Assembly (NCBI RefSeq): GCF_001457025.1 | Contig: NZ_KQ758602.1 | Coordinates: forward strand, 124,001 to 188,000 | From: Pseudarthrobacter enclensis | Lineage (GTDB): Bacteria > Actinomycetota > Actinomycetes > Actinomycetales > Micrococcaceae | DNA: 64,000 nucleotides | Direction of reading: 5' to 3' | Part shown: piece after piece, positions 8,214 through 17,541 of the stretch | How the letters are laid out: every line of letters starts with the position of its first letter | Numbering within the stretch: position 1 is the first letter of the stretch | Position numbers and translations under genes: made by a program | Notes under the pieces: model-generated | The model's input: the letters and a program-made list of their open reading frames with translations, nothing else | Told to the model about the DNA's origin: nothing | Databases searched by the model: none

Positions 8214-9551
8214 ATGAGCAAAGATGCTCTGACCATGCGCGGTCCGGTCCACGGAACCAAGGACGCCAAGCGCGTTGCCATTGGCTCCGGCGTGGGCGCT
8301 GTGATCGAGACGTATGACTTCATCGGTTTCGGCACCGCTGCCGCGCTGTACTTTGGAACCGCGTTCTTCCCCGGAAGCGACCCCGTGACCGGCACCCTCG
8401 CCTCCTTCGCCACCCTCGGCGTCGGATTCGCCGCCCGCCCCCTCGGCGGCATCATCGGCGGACACCTTGGTGACAAGGTGGGCCGCAAGCCCGTCCTGGT
8501 CACCTCCCTCATCCTGATGGGCCTGGCAACGTTCGCGATCGGCCTGCTGCCCACCTACGCCGCCGTCGGCCTGCTCGCCCCCGCCCTCCTCGTCTTCGTC
8601 CGCATCGTCCAGGGCCTGGCCTTCGGCGCCGAATGGGGCGGAGCCATCCTGATGAGCTACGAGCACGCACCATGGAAGGCCAAGGGCAAATACACCGGCA
8701 TCGTCCAGGCCGGCTTCCCCGTAGGCCTCCTCCTGGCCAACCTGACCTTCCTCTTCAGCGTCAACCTGGGCGGCGAGCTCGCCTGGCGCATCCCCTTCCT
8801 GGCCAGCATCGTGCTGGTGGCAGTGGGCCTGATCATCCGCTCCAAGGTTCCCGAGTCCCCGGTCTTCGACGAGGTCAAGGACAGCGGCGCCATTGTGAAG
8901 TCCCCCATTGTGGAGGTCATCAAGACGGACTGGCGCAACATCGTCAAGGGCATCGGCCTCCGCGTCGCCGAGACCGCCGGCTACGCAGTGTCCATCACCT
9001 ACATGATTTCCTACCTCAACAGCCAGCACCTGGCTGACAAGACCCAGACGCTGATCGCCCTCTGCATCGCCTCCGCCATCGGCATCTTCGCCACCCAGGC
9101 CTGGGCCGCCCTGACGGATAAGATCGGCCGCCGGCCGCTGTACGTCTGGTCCACCGCATTTGCAGTCCTGTTCGCCATCCCCATGTTCCTGCTGGTCAAC
9201 ACCGGCATGTTCATCTTCATCATCGCCACGATCGTGATCTCCTACGCGGTGTGCCAGAACTCCCTGGCCGGTGCGCAGGGCGCCTGGTTCCCGGAGCTGT
9301 TCCAGGCCAAGACCCGCGCTTCCGGCGCCAGCCTGGCCTACCAGATCTCCGCCATGGTGTCCGGCTTCACCCCCTTCATCACCACCCTGCTGTTCGTCAG
9401 CTTCGGCTGGATGGGCCCGGCCATGCTGTTCGGCATCTACGGCGCCGTGGGCCTCTGGGCAGCCGTCGCCACCAGGGAAACCTGGGGCAAGCGGGAGCGC
9501 GACCTGGCGGAAGAGGCCAGCAAAAGCACCCCCAACCCGGTGAACGCCTGA
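8214..9551 (+). CDS. MFS permease of the metabolite:H+ symporter (MHS) type
   Basis: The 445-residue protein has about 12 predicted membrane helices and the MHS-family signature near the N-terminus (IETYDFIGFGTAAAL, then PLGGIIGGHLGDKVGRKPVL, an MFS loop 2-3 motif). MHS members carry organic acids, proline/betaine, shikimate, citrate or 2-oxoglutarate with protons; carriage of a neutral tetritol would be unusual. That makes the substrate of the island uncertain. The ATG follows AAAGGGAACC. The gene is divergent from the TIM-barrel isomerase and shares GntR-type operators with it. A 12-bp hairpin after the stop probably ends the transcript. Confidence 0.88.
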   Translation: MSKDALTMRGPVHGTKDAKRVAIGSGVGAVIETYDFIGFGTAAALYFGTAFFPGSDPVTGTLASFATLGVGFAARPLGGIIGGHLGDKVGRKPVLVTSLILMGLATFAIGLLPTYAAVGLLAPALLVFVRIVQGLAFGAEWGGAILMSYEHAPWKAKGKYTGIVQAGFPVGLLLANLTFLFSVNLGGELAWRIPFLASIVLVAVGLIIRSKVPESPVFDEVKDSGAIVKSPIVEVIKTDWRNIVKGIGLRVAETAGYAVSITYMISYLNSQHLADKTQTLIALCIASAIGIFATQAWAALTDKIGRRPLYVWSTAFAVLFAIPMFLLVNTGMFIFIIATIVISYAVCQNSLAGAQGAWFPELFQAKTRASGASLAYQISAMVSGFTPFITTLLFVSFGWMGPAMLFGIYGAVGLWAAVATRETWGKRERDLAEEASKSTPNPVNA

Positions 9552-9609
9552 CCCGACAGCACCCCGCCTTGGGTGCGTAACCAGCAAGCCGCCCACCCGC
9601 AGGCACCGC

Positions 9610-9650
9610 CAGAAAGCACGGCACCGCACCCGCCGGTACCGTGCTTTCTG
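9610..9650 (+). terminator. Hairpin terminator after the MHS permease gene
   Basis: CAGAAAGCACGG (9610-9621) and CCGTGCTTTCTG (9639-9650) form a perfect 12-bp stem with a 17-base loop, 59 bases after the permease stop. There is no long U-run after the stem, though its second arm ends TTTCTG. It separates the permease from the GntR gene, whose own promoter region follows at once. Confidence 0.6.
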
Positions 9651-9669
9651 CCGTAGTATCGAATCCACA

Positions 9670-9687
9670 CGACTGTAAACAGTCGAC
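9670..9687. promoter_or_regulatory. GntR operator in front of its own regulator gene
   Basis: CGACTGTAAACAGTCGAC contains the perfect dyad GACTGT-AA-ACAGTC and matches the sites at 8080-8170. It ends 23 bases before the preferred ATG at 9711, where it would block transcription or early elongation, so negative autoregulation is likely. Confidence 0.65.
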
Positions 9688-9710
9688 TTATGACATTGAG
9701 GACAGAAGCC

Positions 9711-10370
9711 ATGGCCGGACTGACCGCCCCGCTGCTGGGACTGGAAAAGAAAAGCCTGCGCGAGCAGGCCCTCTCGGCGCTGCGGACCGCGATCACCAGT
9801 GGTGAACTCGCGCCCGGAAGGCACCTGGTGGAAACCGAGTTGTCCGAGATGCTGCAGATCAGCCGCGGAACCCTGCGTGAGGCCCTGCGCCAGCTCGAGC
9901 AGGAAGGGCTGTTGTCCGCCGGCCCCCGTGGCCGCCTCTCGGTCCGGCACCTGGACGAAAAGGAAATCCGGGACATTTACGCCGTCCGCGCGGCCCTGGA
10001 ATCGCTTGCCGCCCGGACCCTGTGCGAACTGCCGGAGCGGCAGCACGTCACCGATTCCCTGCACAAGGCCATCGACGTCATGGCTGAAGGTGCGTCCGCA
10101 TCGCTTGAGGACAAGATCGAATCGGACCTGGAGTTCCACCGCACCTTGTGCCGGCTTACGGGCAACGAAACCCTGCTGCACTCCTGGGAATCACTGGAGG
10201 GCTCCATCCGGATGTCCATCATGTTTGCCGGCCTGGAACGGGCAGTCAGTAACATGAGCGTCGACCGGCACCGCGACATCGTGGCCGCCATTGATACCGG
10301 CGATGCCCAGCTTGCCCGCAAGACCATCCTGGAACACATGGATACCGCCGCCGCGAACCTTGTTTCCTGA
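9711..10370 (+). CDS. GntR family regulator, FadR (FCD) type
   Basis: From the ATG at 9711 the protein has 219 residues. The start is chosen because GAGGACAG precedes it; an ATG at 9690 would sit against the operator. The N-terminal winged helix-turn-helix (about 10-75) contains SLREQALSALRTAITSGELAPG and the recognition-helix region ISRGTLREALRQLEQEGLL. The C-terminal FCD domain (about 85-210) is all-helical and carries DLEFHRTLCRLTGN plus a later His, the usual metal/ligand-binding positions. It probably represses the permease, the isomerase, itself and perhaps the following hexapeptide gene, with release by a pathway sugar acid or phosphate. Confidence 0.9.
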   Translation: MAGLTAPLLGLEKKSLREQALSALRTAITSGELAPGRHLVETELSEMLQISRGTLREALRQLEQEGLLSAGPRGRLSVRHLDEKEIRDIYAVRAALESLAARTLCELPERQHVTDSLHKAIDVMAEGASASLEDKIESDLEFHRTLCRLTGNETLLHSWESLEGSIRMSIMFAGLERAVSNMSVDRHRDIVAAIDTGDAQLARKTILEHMDTAAANLVS

Positions 10371-10431
10371 CTGCCGGGACCGCAATTCCGGCTCGTGCCT
10401 CGTGGGCTGACGCTCCGGGAATCCCTGTGGC

Positions 10432-10446
10432 ATGTCAACCGTTAAC
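10432..10446. promoter_or_regulatory. Weaker GntR-type site before the hexapeptide gene
   Basis: Read on the minus strand this site is GTTAACGGTTGACAT, matching 12 of 14 positions of the GTTGACTGTTGACA core at the isomerase/permease promoter. It lies 43 bases before the preferred start at 10489. It is less symmetrical than the other four sites, so its membership of the set is tentative. Confidence 0.45.
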
Positions 10447-10488
10447 CTACTGTGCGGTAGAAAACCCGCAGTGTTGACGAGGGATGTG

Positions 10489-10938
10489 ATGAGCACAAAG
10501 TTTGAATCGGTGGAGGACGACGCCGGCAAAGTCACCCGCTACGTTCGGCATGCCAACGGCGGTGGTTACGTTTCGCCGGGCGCCGTGGTTGCCGAGAGCG
10601 CAAGGATCGGCCCCATGAGCTATGTGGAGCACGGCGCGGTAGTGGGCGCGGGCTGCAGGATCGGCCACGGCAGCTGGATTGACCGTGAGGCGAAAGTGGG
10701 TCCCCGGACCGTGATCGGTGATGGAGTACGGGTGGGCCGCGGGACCGTGATCGGCAACCGGGCCAACATCGGCAGCCATTCCCGAATCGGGTCCGGCGTG
10801 CTGATCGGCCATGGGGTCCACCTCCATTCAGACACCACCATCCCTGACGGCGGGGAGCGGGTCCAGGGAACGCGTCCGGCCGTCACGCCGGCCAAGAGCC
10901 GCCAGCACCGCAGGCCGACCCGCGGAATGGCCGCCTAG
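10489..10938 (+). CDS. Left-handed beta-helix (hexapeptide repeat) protein
   Basis: From the ATG at 10489 (after GAGGGATG) the protein has 149 residues. Residues from about 27 to 120 are tandem imperfect hexapeptides of the [LIV]GxxxX kind (for example ARIGPM, CRIGHG, TVIGDG, TVIGNR, SRIGSG, VLIGHG), which build a left-handed beta-helix. Acyltransferases and gamma-type carbonic anhydrases use this fold. Here the C-terminal catalytic extension is missing and only a basic tail (SRQHRRPTRG) follows. The regulator-like site upstream links it to the sugar island, but its role there is unknown. A short scaffold or binding protein is as likely as an enzyme. Confidence 0.7.
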   Translation: MSTKFESVEDDAGKVTRYVRHANGGGYVSPGAVVAESARIGPMSYVEHGAVVGAGCRIGHGSWIDREAKVGPRTVIGDGVRVGRGTVIGNRANIGSHSRIGSGVLIGHGVHLHSDTTIPDGGERVQGTRPAVTPAKSRQHRRPTRGMAA

Positions 10939-11981
10939 GAAGCGGACCGCCGTCCCTTCACTGCCGCCCCGCCCCACACGGCCAGCAGCAGCGCCACCAA
11001 CAGCAGGCCGGCGTCGCCCAGGTCGATCGCACCGAGCCACTCCGTCACCGGGTCCTCGAGGGCGAAGGCGGCGTGGAGGAATCCGCCGAGCGTGATGACC
11101 GCGATGAACAGGGCCGAGACGGCGGAGATGCCGGTGACCAGCGCGTTGAACCCCAGCGTCCGCCGCGGATCCCCCAGCGCCGAACGGTACATCCGCATCA
11201 TGGCCACGCCGTTCAGCGAATCGCAGAGCGTCATCGCTGCGGTGAACGCGAGGGGCAGCGCGAGCAAAGCGAAGGGCGGCACCCCGGCCAGCGAGGCCGC
11301 CGTCGTCATCATCAGCAGCCCGATGGTGGTGGCGGTGTCAAAGCCGAGGCCGAACAGGAACCCGATCACGTAAATGTTCCGCGGCCGCCGCACCCTGGAC
11401 AGCGGCCGGTTGAGGAGCCGAGCCACCAGTCCCTGCGGTTCGAGTTCGCGGGGATCGACGGCGGCACCGGTCCGTGCGCGGCGGTAAGCCCGGGCCGAGC
11501 GTGCGAACGCCGAGCCGTTAAACAGTCCCATGGCCAGCAGGAACAGGCCCGACACACCGCTGCCGATCAGCCCCAGGACCAGGTTTGCGGTGGTTCCGTC
11601 CTGCATGAACTCCCCCACCATGGCAGCGCCGGCGATCACCAGGACACCGGCCAGCGTCACCACCGAACTGTGGCCCAGGCTGAACGCGAAACCAACGCTC
11701 ACCGGGTCCTGCCGCTGCGCCACGAACTTGCGGGTGGAGTTGTCGATCGCGGCCAGGTGGTCCCAGTCGTAACTGTGTTTCACCCCCGCCAGGTAGGCGG
11801 TGGCCACCAAGCCCCAGGACAGCACCTGGGGACCGTCTGCACCAGCGTGTCCGGCCAGGAGGAGGACGACGGCGGCCGCGTGCAGTGCGGCCACGGCACC
11901 GAAGGTGAAGAGCAGCCGGGTCTTGACCGGCAGGGCGTCCCGGCGCTGGTACATGGTGGCGATGTTGGTCAGCGCGGTCAT
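10935..11981 (-). CDS. NicT/HoxN-type nickel (cobalt) permease
   Basis: The 348-residue protein has about eight membrane helices and the family signature GVKHSYDWDHLAAIDN, which is the HX4DH nickel-binding motif in helix II. It also has LGHSSVV and FLFGLGFDTATT, the other two conserved NiCoT motifs. It imports Ni2+ in an energy-dependent way. Its ATG overlaps the ureD stop by one base (TGATG), so it is the last gene of the urease transcript and supplies the metal for UreC. A GTP-independent permease of this type alongside UreE and UreG is a standard arrangement. Confidence 0.92.
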   Translation of the reverse strand: MTALTNIATMYQRRDALPVKTRLLFTFGAVAALHAAAVVLLLAGHAGADGPQVLSWGLVATAYLAGVKHSYDWDHLAAIDNSTRKFVAQRQDPVSVGFAFSLGHSSVVTLAGVLVIAGAAMVGEFMQDGTTANLVLGLIGSGVSGLFLLAMGLFNGSAFARSARAYRRARTGAAVDPRELEPQGLVARLLNRPLSRVRRPRNIYVIGFLFGLGFDTATTIGLLMMTTAASLAGVPPFALLALPLAFTAAMTLCDSLNGVAMMRMYRSALGDPRRTLGFNALVTGISAVSALFIAVITLGGFLHAAFALEDPVTEWLGAIDLGDAGLLLVALLLAVWGGAAVKGRRSAS

Positions 11982-12811
11982 CAGTGTTTCCTCAGCTTCA
12001 GCGGCTCCTGCCCGCGCCAGCGTTCCCGAAGGAGGCCGGTGCAGGCCGTGAGCAGTCGGTTCAGTTCTTCAGTGTTGCTGGCCAGGGACCGCAGCACCAG
12101 CCCGGTGGTCCCGAGCACCGTGCGCGTCAGTGACACGCCGGTCCTGGCCTGGTGATCCTGTGCCAGCGAGTGCAGGTCGTCGGCGAGCGCCTGGTCCACG
12201 CGGGCGTCCACCGCGACGAGCGAGCCGAGGTGGCTGAATCCCTCCATGAACCCGAGTCCCGTCACGTCGTTGTGGGGCGGCCGGATCAGCAGGTTGTCCA
12301 GTGCCAGCAGTTCGGTGCCGGCCTCCTTTTCCACCCGGATGTCGTTCCGCAGCCGGACTTCCTCGTACCGGAACGCGGCGCCGTCAGGCGACCAGCCGGG
12401 AGTCACTACCTCGGCCATGACCAGGGACGACGAGGGCCGCAAAGTCACGGAGGTCCGTTGCCGGTAGCTGGCGTCCCGGTAGGCGATGAGCTGGTCCGGC
12501 ATCAATTCCAACCGGGCCCCCTCCCCCAACCGGACAACCATCCGCTGCTCCGCAAAAGACCCCGGAGTCCGATACACCTTCGTAGCGGACTGCGTCGTCA
12601 ACAGCAGGTCAGCCCCATCCTGGACTTCAATATCCAGCAGAAAGAGATCCGCCCCAAGATAAGCCCCGCCAGGATTCACAACGACATAACAAACCTGCCC
12701 AGAGCCATCGAGATAATGAGGCCGCATAACCCTTAAGGCACCCCGGTGGTACTGATGCGAAGCAACTGAGCGCTGACCCCGGACGGCGACCACAAGCTCA
12801 AGCTCGCCCAT
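11981..12811 (-). CDS. ureD: Urease accessory protein UreD (UreH)
   Basis: From the ATG at 12811 the protein has 276 residues. It begins GELELVVAVRGQRS and soon has GALRVMRPHYLDG, the start and first conserved block of UreD. Longer upstream frames run into the hairpin repeat and lose family similarity, so they are rejected. Residues such as TTQSATKVYRTPG and the RLELMPDQLIAYRDA stretch are family landmarks. UreD is the scaffold that binds apo-urease and receives UreF-UreG for nickel delivery. The first third (about 12500-12811) uses many T-ending codons, unlike the rest of the operon. Confidence 0.88.
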   Translation of the reverse strand: MGELELVVAVRGQRSVASHQYHRGALRVMRPHYLDGSGQVCYVVVNPGGAYLGADLFLLDIEVQDGADLLLTTQSATKVYRTPGSFAEQRMVVRLGEGARLELMPDQLIAYRDASYRQRTSVTLRPSSSLVMAEVVTPGWSPDGAAFRYEEVRLRNDIRVEKEAGTELLALDNLLIRPPHNDVTGLGFMEGFSHLGSLVAVDARVDQALADDLHSLAQDHQARTGVSLTRTVLGTTGLVLRSLASNTEELNRLLTACTGLLRERWRGQEPLKLRKH

Positions 12812-12845
12812 TGGTGACTGTCCGTGGTTGCGTCCGGCGGCTTCG

Positions 12846-12904
12846 CCGGATTTGGGGCCGTGCCCGCTCCGCGGTGCCCGCCACGCCGCGGCCCCAAAAT
12901 CCGG
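12846..12904. repeat. Urease hairpin repeat, copy 1 (ureG-ureD gap)
   Basis: CCGGATTTGGGGCCG (12846-12860) pairs with the arm at 12889-12904 (one bulged A), enclosing a 28-base loop (12861-12888). The loop matches the loop of copy 2 at 27 of 28 positions when copy 2 is reversed. The stem sequences differ between copies but stay paired. The loop itself can form a small CCGC/GCGG hairpin. The element fills the 146-base gap between ureG and ureD. Confidence 0.75.
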
Positions 12905-12957
12905 CCTCGCCGCCTCAGCGCGAACGTCACCTTCGTGCACGTGGAGAGAGGCCATGT

Positions 12958-13575
12958 CTACTGCGCCAAATCAAGCATCAACACGTCATGCCTTATCCAT
13001 TCGATGACCTTCTCGAGGCCTTCGTCGGTTTTGAGGTTGGTGAAGCAGAAGGGCTTGTTGCCGCGGAATTCCTTGGAGTCCCGCTCCATGACGGCCAGGT
13101 CTGCCCCTACGTGCGGGGCGAGGTCGGTTTTGTTGATGATGAAGAGGTCGGACTTGATCATGCCCTGGCCGGCTTTCCGGGGGATCTTTTCGCCTTGGGC
13201 CACGTCGATGATGTAGATGGAGAAGTCGACCAGTTCGGGACTGAAGGTGGCGGAGAGGTTGTCGCCGCCGGATTCGACGAAGATGACCTGCAGGTCGGGG
13301 TGCCGGGCTTTGAGTTCCTCGATGGCGGCGGTGTTCATGGAGGTGTCTTCGCGGATGGCGGTGTGTGGGCAGCCGCCGGTTTCGACGCCGATGATGCGGT
13401 CCACGGGGAGGATGCCGTTGGCGGCGAGGATCTTGGCGTCCTCGATGGTGTAGATGTCGTTGGTGATAGCGGCCATGGAGATGCCGCCGCTCATGTGCCG
13501 TGTGATCCGTTCCACGAGTTGGGTTTTGCCGGCGCCGACGGGCCCGCCGATGCCGATTTTGATGGGTTCAGTCAT
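12958..13575 (-). CDS. ureG: Urease accessory GTPase UreG
   Basis: The 205-residue SIMIBI-class GTPase is full length. It shows the P-loop [10 protein letters not shown] at about 11-20, ESGGDNL (switch/G3 region) near 100, the metal-binding [11 protein letters not shown] near 70, and NKTDLAP (G4) near 150. UreG carries Ni2+ from UreE and uses GTP hydrolysis to insert nickel into the UreABC-UreDF complex in the cytosol. It lies between ureF (30 bases upstream) and the repeat-containing gap before ureD. Codon use is normal for the window. Confidence 0.95.
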   Translation of the reverse strand: MTEPIKIGIGGPVGAGKTQLVERITRHMSGGISMAAITNDIYTIEDAKILAANGILPVDRIIGVETGGCPHTAIREDTSMNTAAIEELKARHPDLQVIFVESGGDNLSATFSPELVDFSIYIIDVAQGEKIPRKAGQGMIKSDLFIINKTDLAPHVGADLAVMERDSKEFRGNKPFCFTNLKTDEGLEKVIEWIRHDVLMLDLAQ

Positions 13576-13605
13576 GGTGTTCCTCCTGTGAAGCGGAAAG
13601 CACGG

Positions 13606-14274
13606 TTAGCTCATGAACATCCGGGCACGTTGGCGTTCGTGCCGCATTTGTGAAATTTCGAGTCCGGGGCTGACGGCGCCGAGGTCGTCCGGCGTGAGGT
13701 CCGCGATCGCGTCGAGGGCGGCAGCGACGTCGTCGTGCGCTGTGCGCAGCACCCGTTGCCCGGCGTTTTGGCCGAGCGGGATGGCGCGGACGGCGTTTTG
13801 GGTGAGGGACGTGACGGTGGCGAAGAGGTAGGCGGCGAGCGCCTCCTGCAGCGGCACGCCCAGGGAGCGGGCGACGACGGCGAACGCGAGCGGCTGGTGC
13901 CCTGCGGCCCGGCCGGTGGCCACCAGGTCCCGGTACAGTTCCAGCGCGGGCGAGGGAAAGACCTCCGCCCCGATCTCGAGCAGCCGCGAGCCCATCTTCA
14001 CGCTCGCCTCCCGAACCTGCCGCGGCAACAGAGAAGCGGACAAAAGAGAGTCCAGCTCCCCCAGCCCAACACCCTCATACAGCAGCCGAACAGCCAACCC
14101 ATCGGAGTAGGTCAAGGACTGCGCCACAAAAGCCGACAGCCACCCACCAAAAGAAGCCTCATCAGCGACCACCCCGGCATCGATGTATGTTTCAAACCCA
14201 AAAGAGTGAGCAAAAGCCCCAGTAGGCAAAGCGGAATCAACCAACTGTTGAAGAGCAAGCTGATAACTGCTCAC
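13606..14274 (-). CDS. ureF: Urease accessory protein UreF
   Basis: From the GTG at 14274 the protein has 222 residues and begins SSYQLALQQLVDSALPTGAFAHSFGFE, the conserved UreF start, written here only as QLVDSALPTGAFAHS plus flanks. An upstream ATG at 14379 would run through the hairpin repeat, so it is rejected. The all-helical protein sits between UreD and UreG and gates nickel transfer. Residue QMRHERQRARMF at the C-terminus matches the family tail. Codons in the first 80 residues are often T-ending (GCT, TTT, GTT, TCT), then become GC-ending, a clear break inside the gene. The gap to ureE (150 bases) contains repeat copy 2. Confidence 0.88.
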   Translation of the reverse strand: MSSYQLALQQLVDSALPTGAFAHSFGFETYIDAGVVADEASFGGWLSAFVAQSLTYSDGLAVRLLYEGVGLGELDSLLSASLLPRQVREASVKMGSRLLEIGAEVFPSPALELYRDLVATGRAAGHQPLAFAVVARSLGVPLQEALAAYLFATVTSLTQNAVRAIPLGQNAGQRVLRTAHDDVAAALDAIADLTPDDLGAVSPGLEISQMRHERQRARMFMS

Positions 14275-14307
14275 CGCACTGCCGCCCGACGGAACGGAGC
14301 ATCGCGA

Positions 14308-14373
14308 CGGCCCGGTTTGGGGGCCGCGGCGTGGCGGGCACCGCGAAGCGGGCACGGCCCCCAAACCGGGCCG
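14308..14373. repeat. Urease hairpin repeat, copy 2 (ureE-ureF gap)
   Basis: CGGCCCGGTTTGGGGGCCG (14308-14326) and CGGCCCCCAAACCGGGCCG (14355-14373) form a perfect 19-bp stem around a 28-base loop. It is in the opposite orientation to copy 1 at 12846, so the two copies bracket ureG and ureF. Stems differ by paired changes while loops are almost identical. Confidence 0.8.
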
Positions 14374-14424
14374 GCGCACCCAAGCGACACCTCCCGTAGA
14401 GCGCGCAGCGCTGCGACAGGGTTA

Positions 14425-14910
14425 TTAGTGCGAGTGTTCAGCATGGCGGAAAGGCACGGGCATGACCCGTTCCTGGCGGGTGTAGGGCACGGCGTTGTGA
14501 CGAAGGTAGTCCTCGACGGTGTGGTCGTAGGCGCACACCATGACGTCGGCCCCGTATTCGCTGTCCGCGTCGAAGAATTGTGCCTGGAGGTGGCGGTTGC
14601 CGAGGGAGTGGGCGGTGACTCCCATTTCGTGGATGCTGCGGGGTGCGATGACCAGGACGTCGGTGGGCAGGACGGAGACGACGATCATGTTGGTGTCGGC
14701 GACGTGCAGGATATCGCCGTCGCGGAGGTCGCCGGCCCCGGACGGGAGCCGGATGCCGATCTCGTTGCCGTGGTCCGTCGTCGCCCGTTGGATGCGTTTG
14801 ACCAGGGCCGCGCTGGGCAGGACGACCTTCTCGCGGTGCAGCCCGGTGTAGGCGGTGAGGTCGGGGTCCGGCAGGTCGTGGAGGTTGCCGAGGACTTTGT
14901 CGATGATCAT
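14425..14910 (-). CDS. ureE: Urease accessory nickel chaperone UreE
   Basis: From the ATG at 14910 (CCGGAGAA upstream) the protein has 161 residues. A much longer open frame to 15483 is antisense noise over ureC. The N-terminal peptide-binding domain (about 1-75) is followed by the ferredoxin-like metal domain with SLGNRHLQAQF near 100; the His there corresponds to the interface nickel ligand of UreE dimers. The tail is short (FRHAEHSH) with three His, rather than the long His-rich tail of Klebsiella UreE. UreE hands Ni2+ to UreG. It starts 19 bases after the ureC stop. Confidence 0.9.
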   Translation of the reverse strand: MIIDKVLGNLHDLPDPDLTAYTGLHREKVVLPSAALVKRIQRATTDHGNEIGIRLPSGAGDLRDGDILHVADTNMIVVSVLPTDVLVIAPRSIHEMGVTAHSLGNRHLQAQFFDADSEYGADVMVCAYDHTVEDYLRHNAVPYTRQERVMPVPFRHAEHSH

Positions 14911-14929
14911 GCGGGTTCTCCGGAGTCTT

Positions 14930-16671
<1,742 letters not shown>

Positions 16672-16675
<4 letters not shown>

Positions 16676-17025
16676 TGTCCGTCCCCTTCCGTAAGAGGCC
16701 CGCTTTGGCGGGTGCCGCCGTCGAGCTTTCCATTGACCGCGTTGCTGAGGCCGTACACCTCGCGGCGCCCGGCCAGCTCGATCAGCCGGATGCTCCGCGA
16801 GTCCCCGGGTTCGAACCTGGCCGCTGTGCCCGCCGGGATGTCCAGGCGCCGGCCGTACGCCGCCTCCCGGTCGAACGTCAGCGCAGCGTTGGCTTCTGCG
16901 AAATGGAAATGCGAACCCACCTGTACCGGCCGGTCGCCGGTGTTGGTCACGGACAGTTCAATAGCGTCCCTGCCCGCGTTGGCCGTCACGGGCTCGGGCC
17001 GGAGGATGTATTCCCCAGGAATCAC
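16672..17025 (-). CDS. ureB: Urease beta subunit UreB
   Basis: The 117-residue protein is a full-length separate beta subunit. It begins [18 protein letters not shown] and contains [16 protein letters not shown] and [14 protein letters not shown], the standard UreB blocks. The last 15 residues are polar and variable. It is structural within the UreABC trimer. The gene is preceded by ureA (9-base gap) and overlaps ureC by four bases, in the classical actinobacterial order of three separate subunits. Confidence 0.96.
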
Positions 17026-17034
17026 TGTGGCTCC

Positions 17035-17337
<303 letters not shown>

Positions 17338-17454
17338 CAAGGGTCCCTTCGGCGGCCTGCGGACGGCGTGGACCCAGAGTAGGACGCTAACGTTTCCGCC
17401 ACGTTTCAGGACCATCATCCGGACGCCTGCGCGCGGCCCCGCTGAAATTCCCCA

Positions 17455-17470
17455 CCTTTGACGTCAAAGG
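17455..17470. promoter_or_regulatory. Perfect palindrome upstream of the urease operon
   Basis: CCTTTGACGTCAAAGG is a perfect 16-base palindrome in the 204-base gap between ureA and the isochorismatase-family gene at 17542. It includes TTGACG, which could serve as a -35 element for ureA. It does not look like the GlnR or AmtR boxes known to control urease in other actinobacteria. I take it as a candidate operator for an unknown regulator. Confidence 0.45.
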
Positions 17471-17541
17471 AAGCGCGGACGACGGCGATTGGCCGGGACA
17501 CGCCGTCGTCCTTCCCCAAAGCCGGGGAGATTCAGCGGCCC

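Noticed and set aside
8094..10181. A 695-residue open frame on the minus strand
   Set aside because: It is antisense to the MHS permease and GntR genes. Its composition (Gly/Asp/Gln/His-rich, no domain) is the usual product of reading GC-rich genes backwards.
12812..12955. N-terminal extension of UreD through the hairpin repeat
   Set aside because: The extension translates the repeat and has no UreD similarity; the family start GELELVV begins at 12811.
12846..14373. ureG-ureF as a transposon bounded by inverted repeats
   Set aside because: The repeats are hairpins with different stem sequences, there are no target duplications or transposase, and the genes are standard parts of the operon.
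14275..14379. N-terminal extension of UreF through the hairpin repeat
   Set aside because: It translates repeat copy 2; the conserved UreF start lies just after the GTG at 14274.
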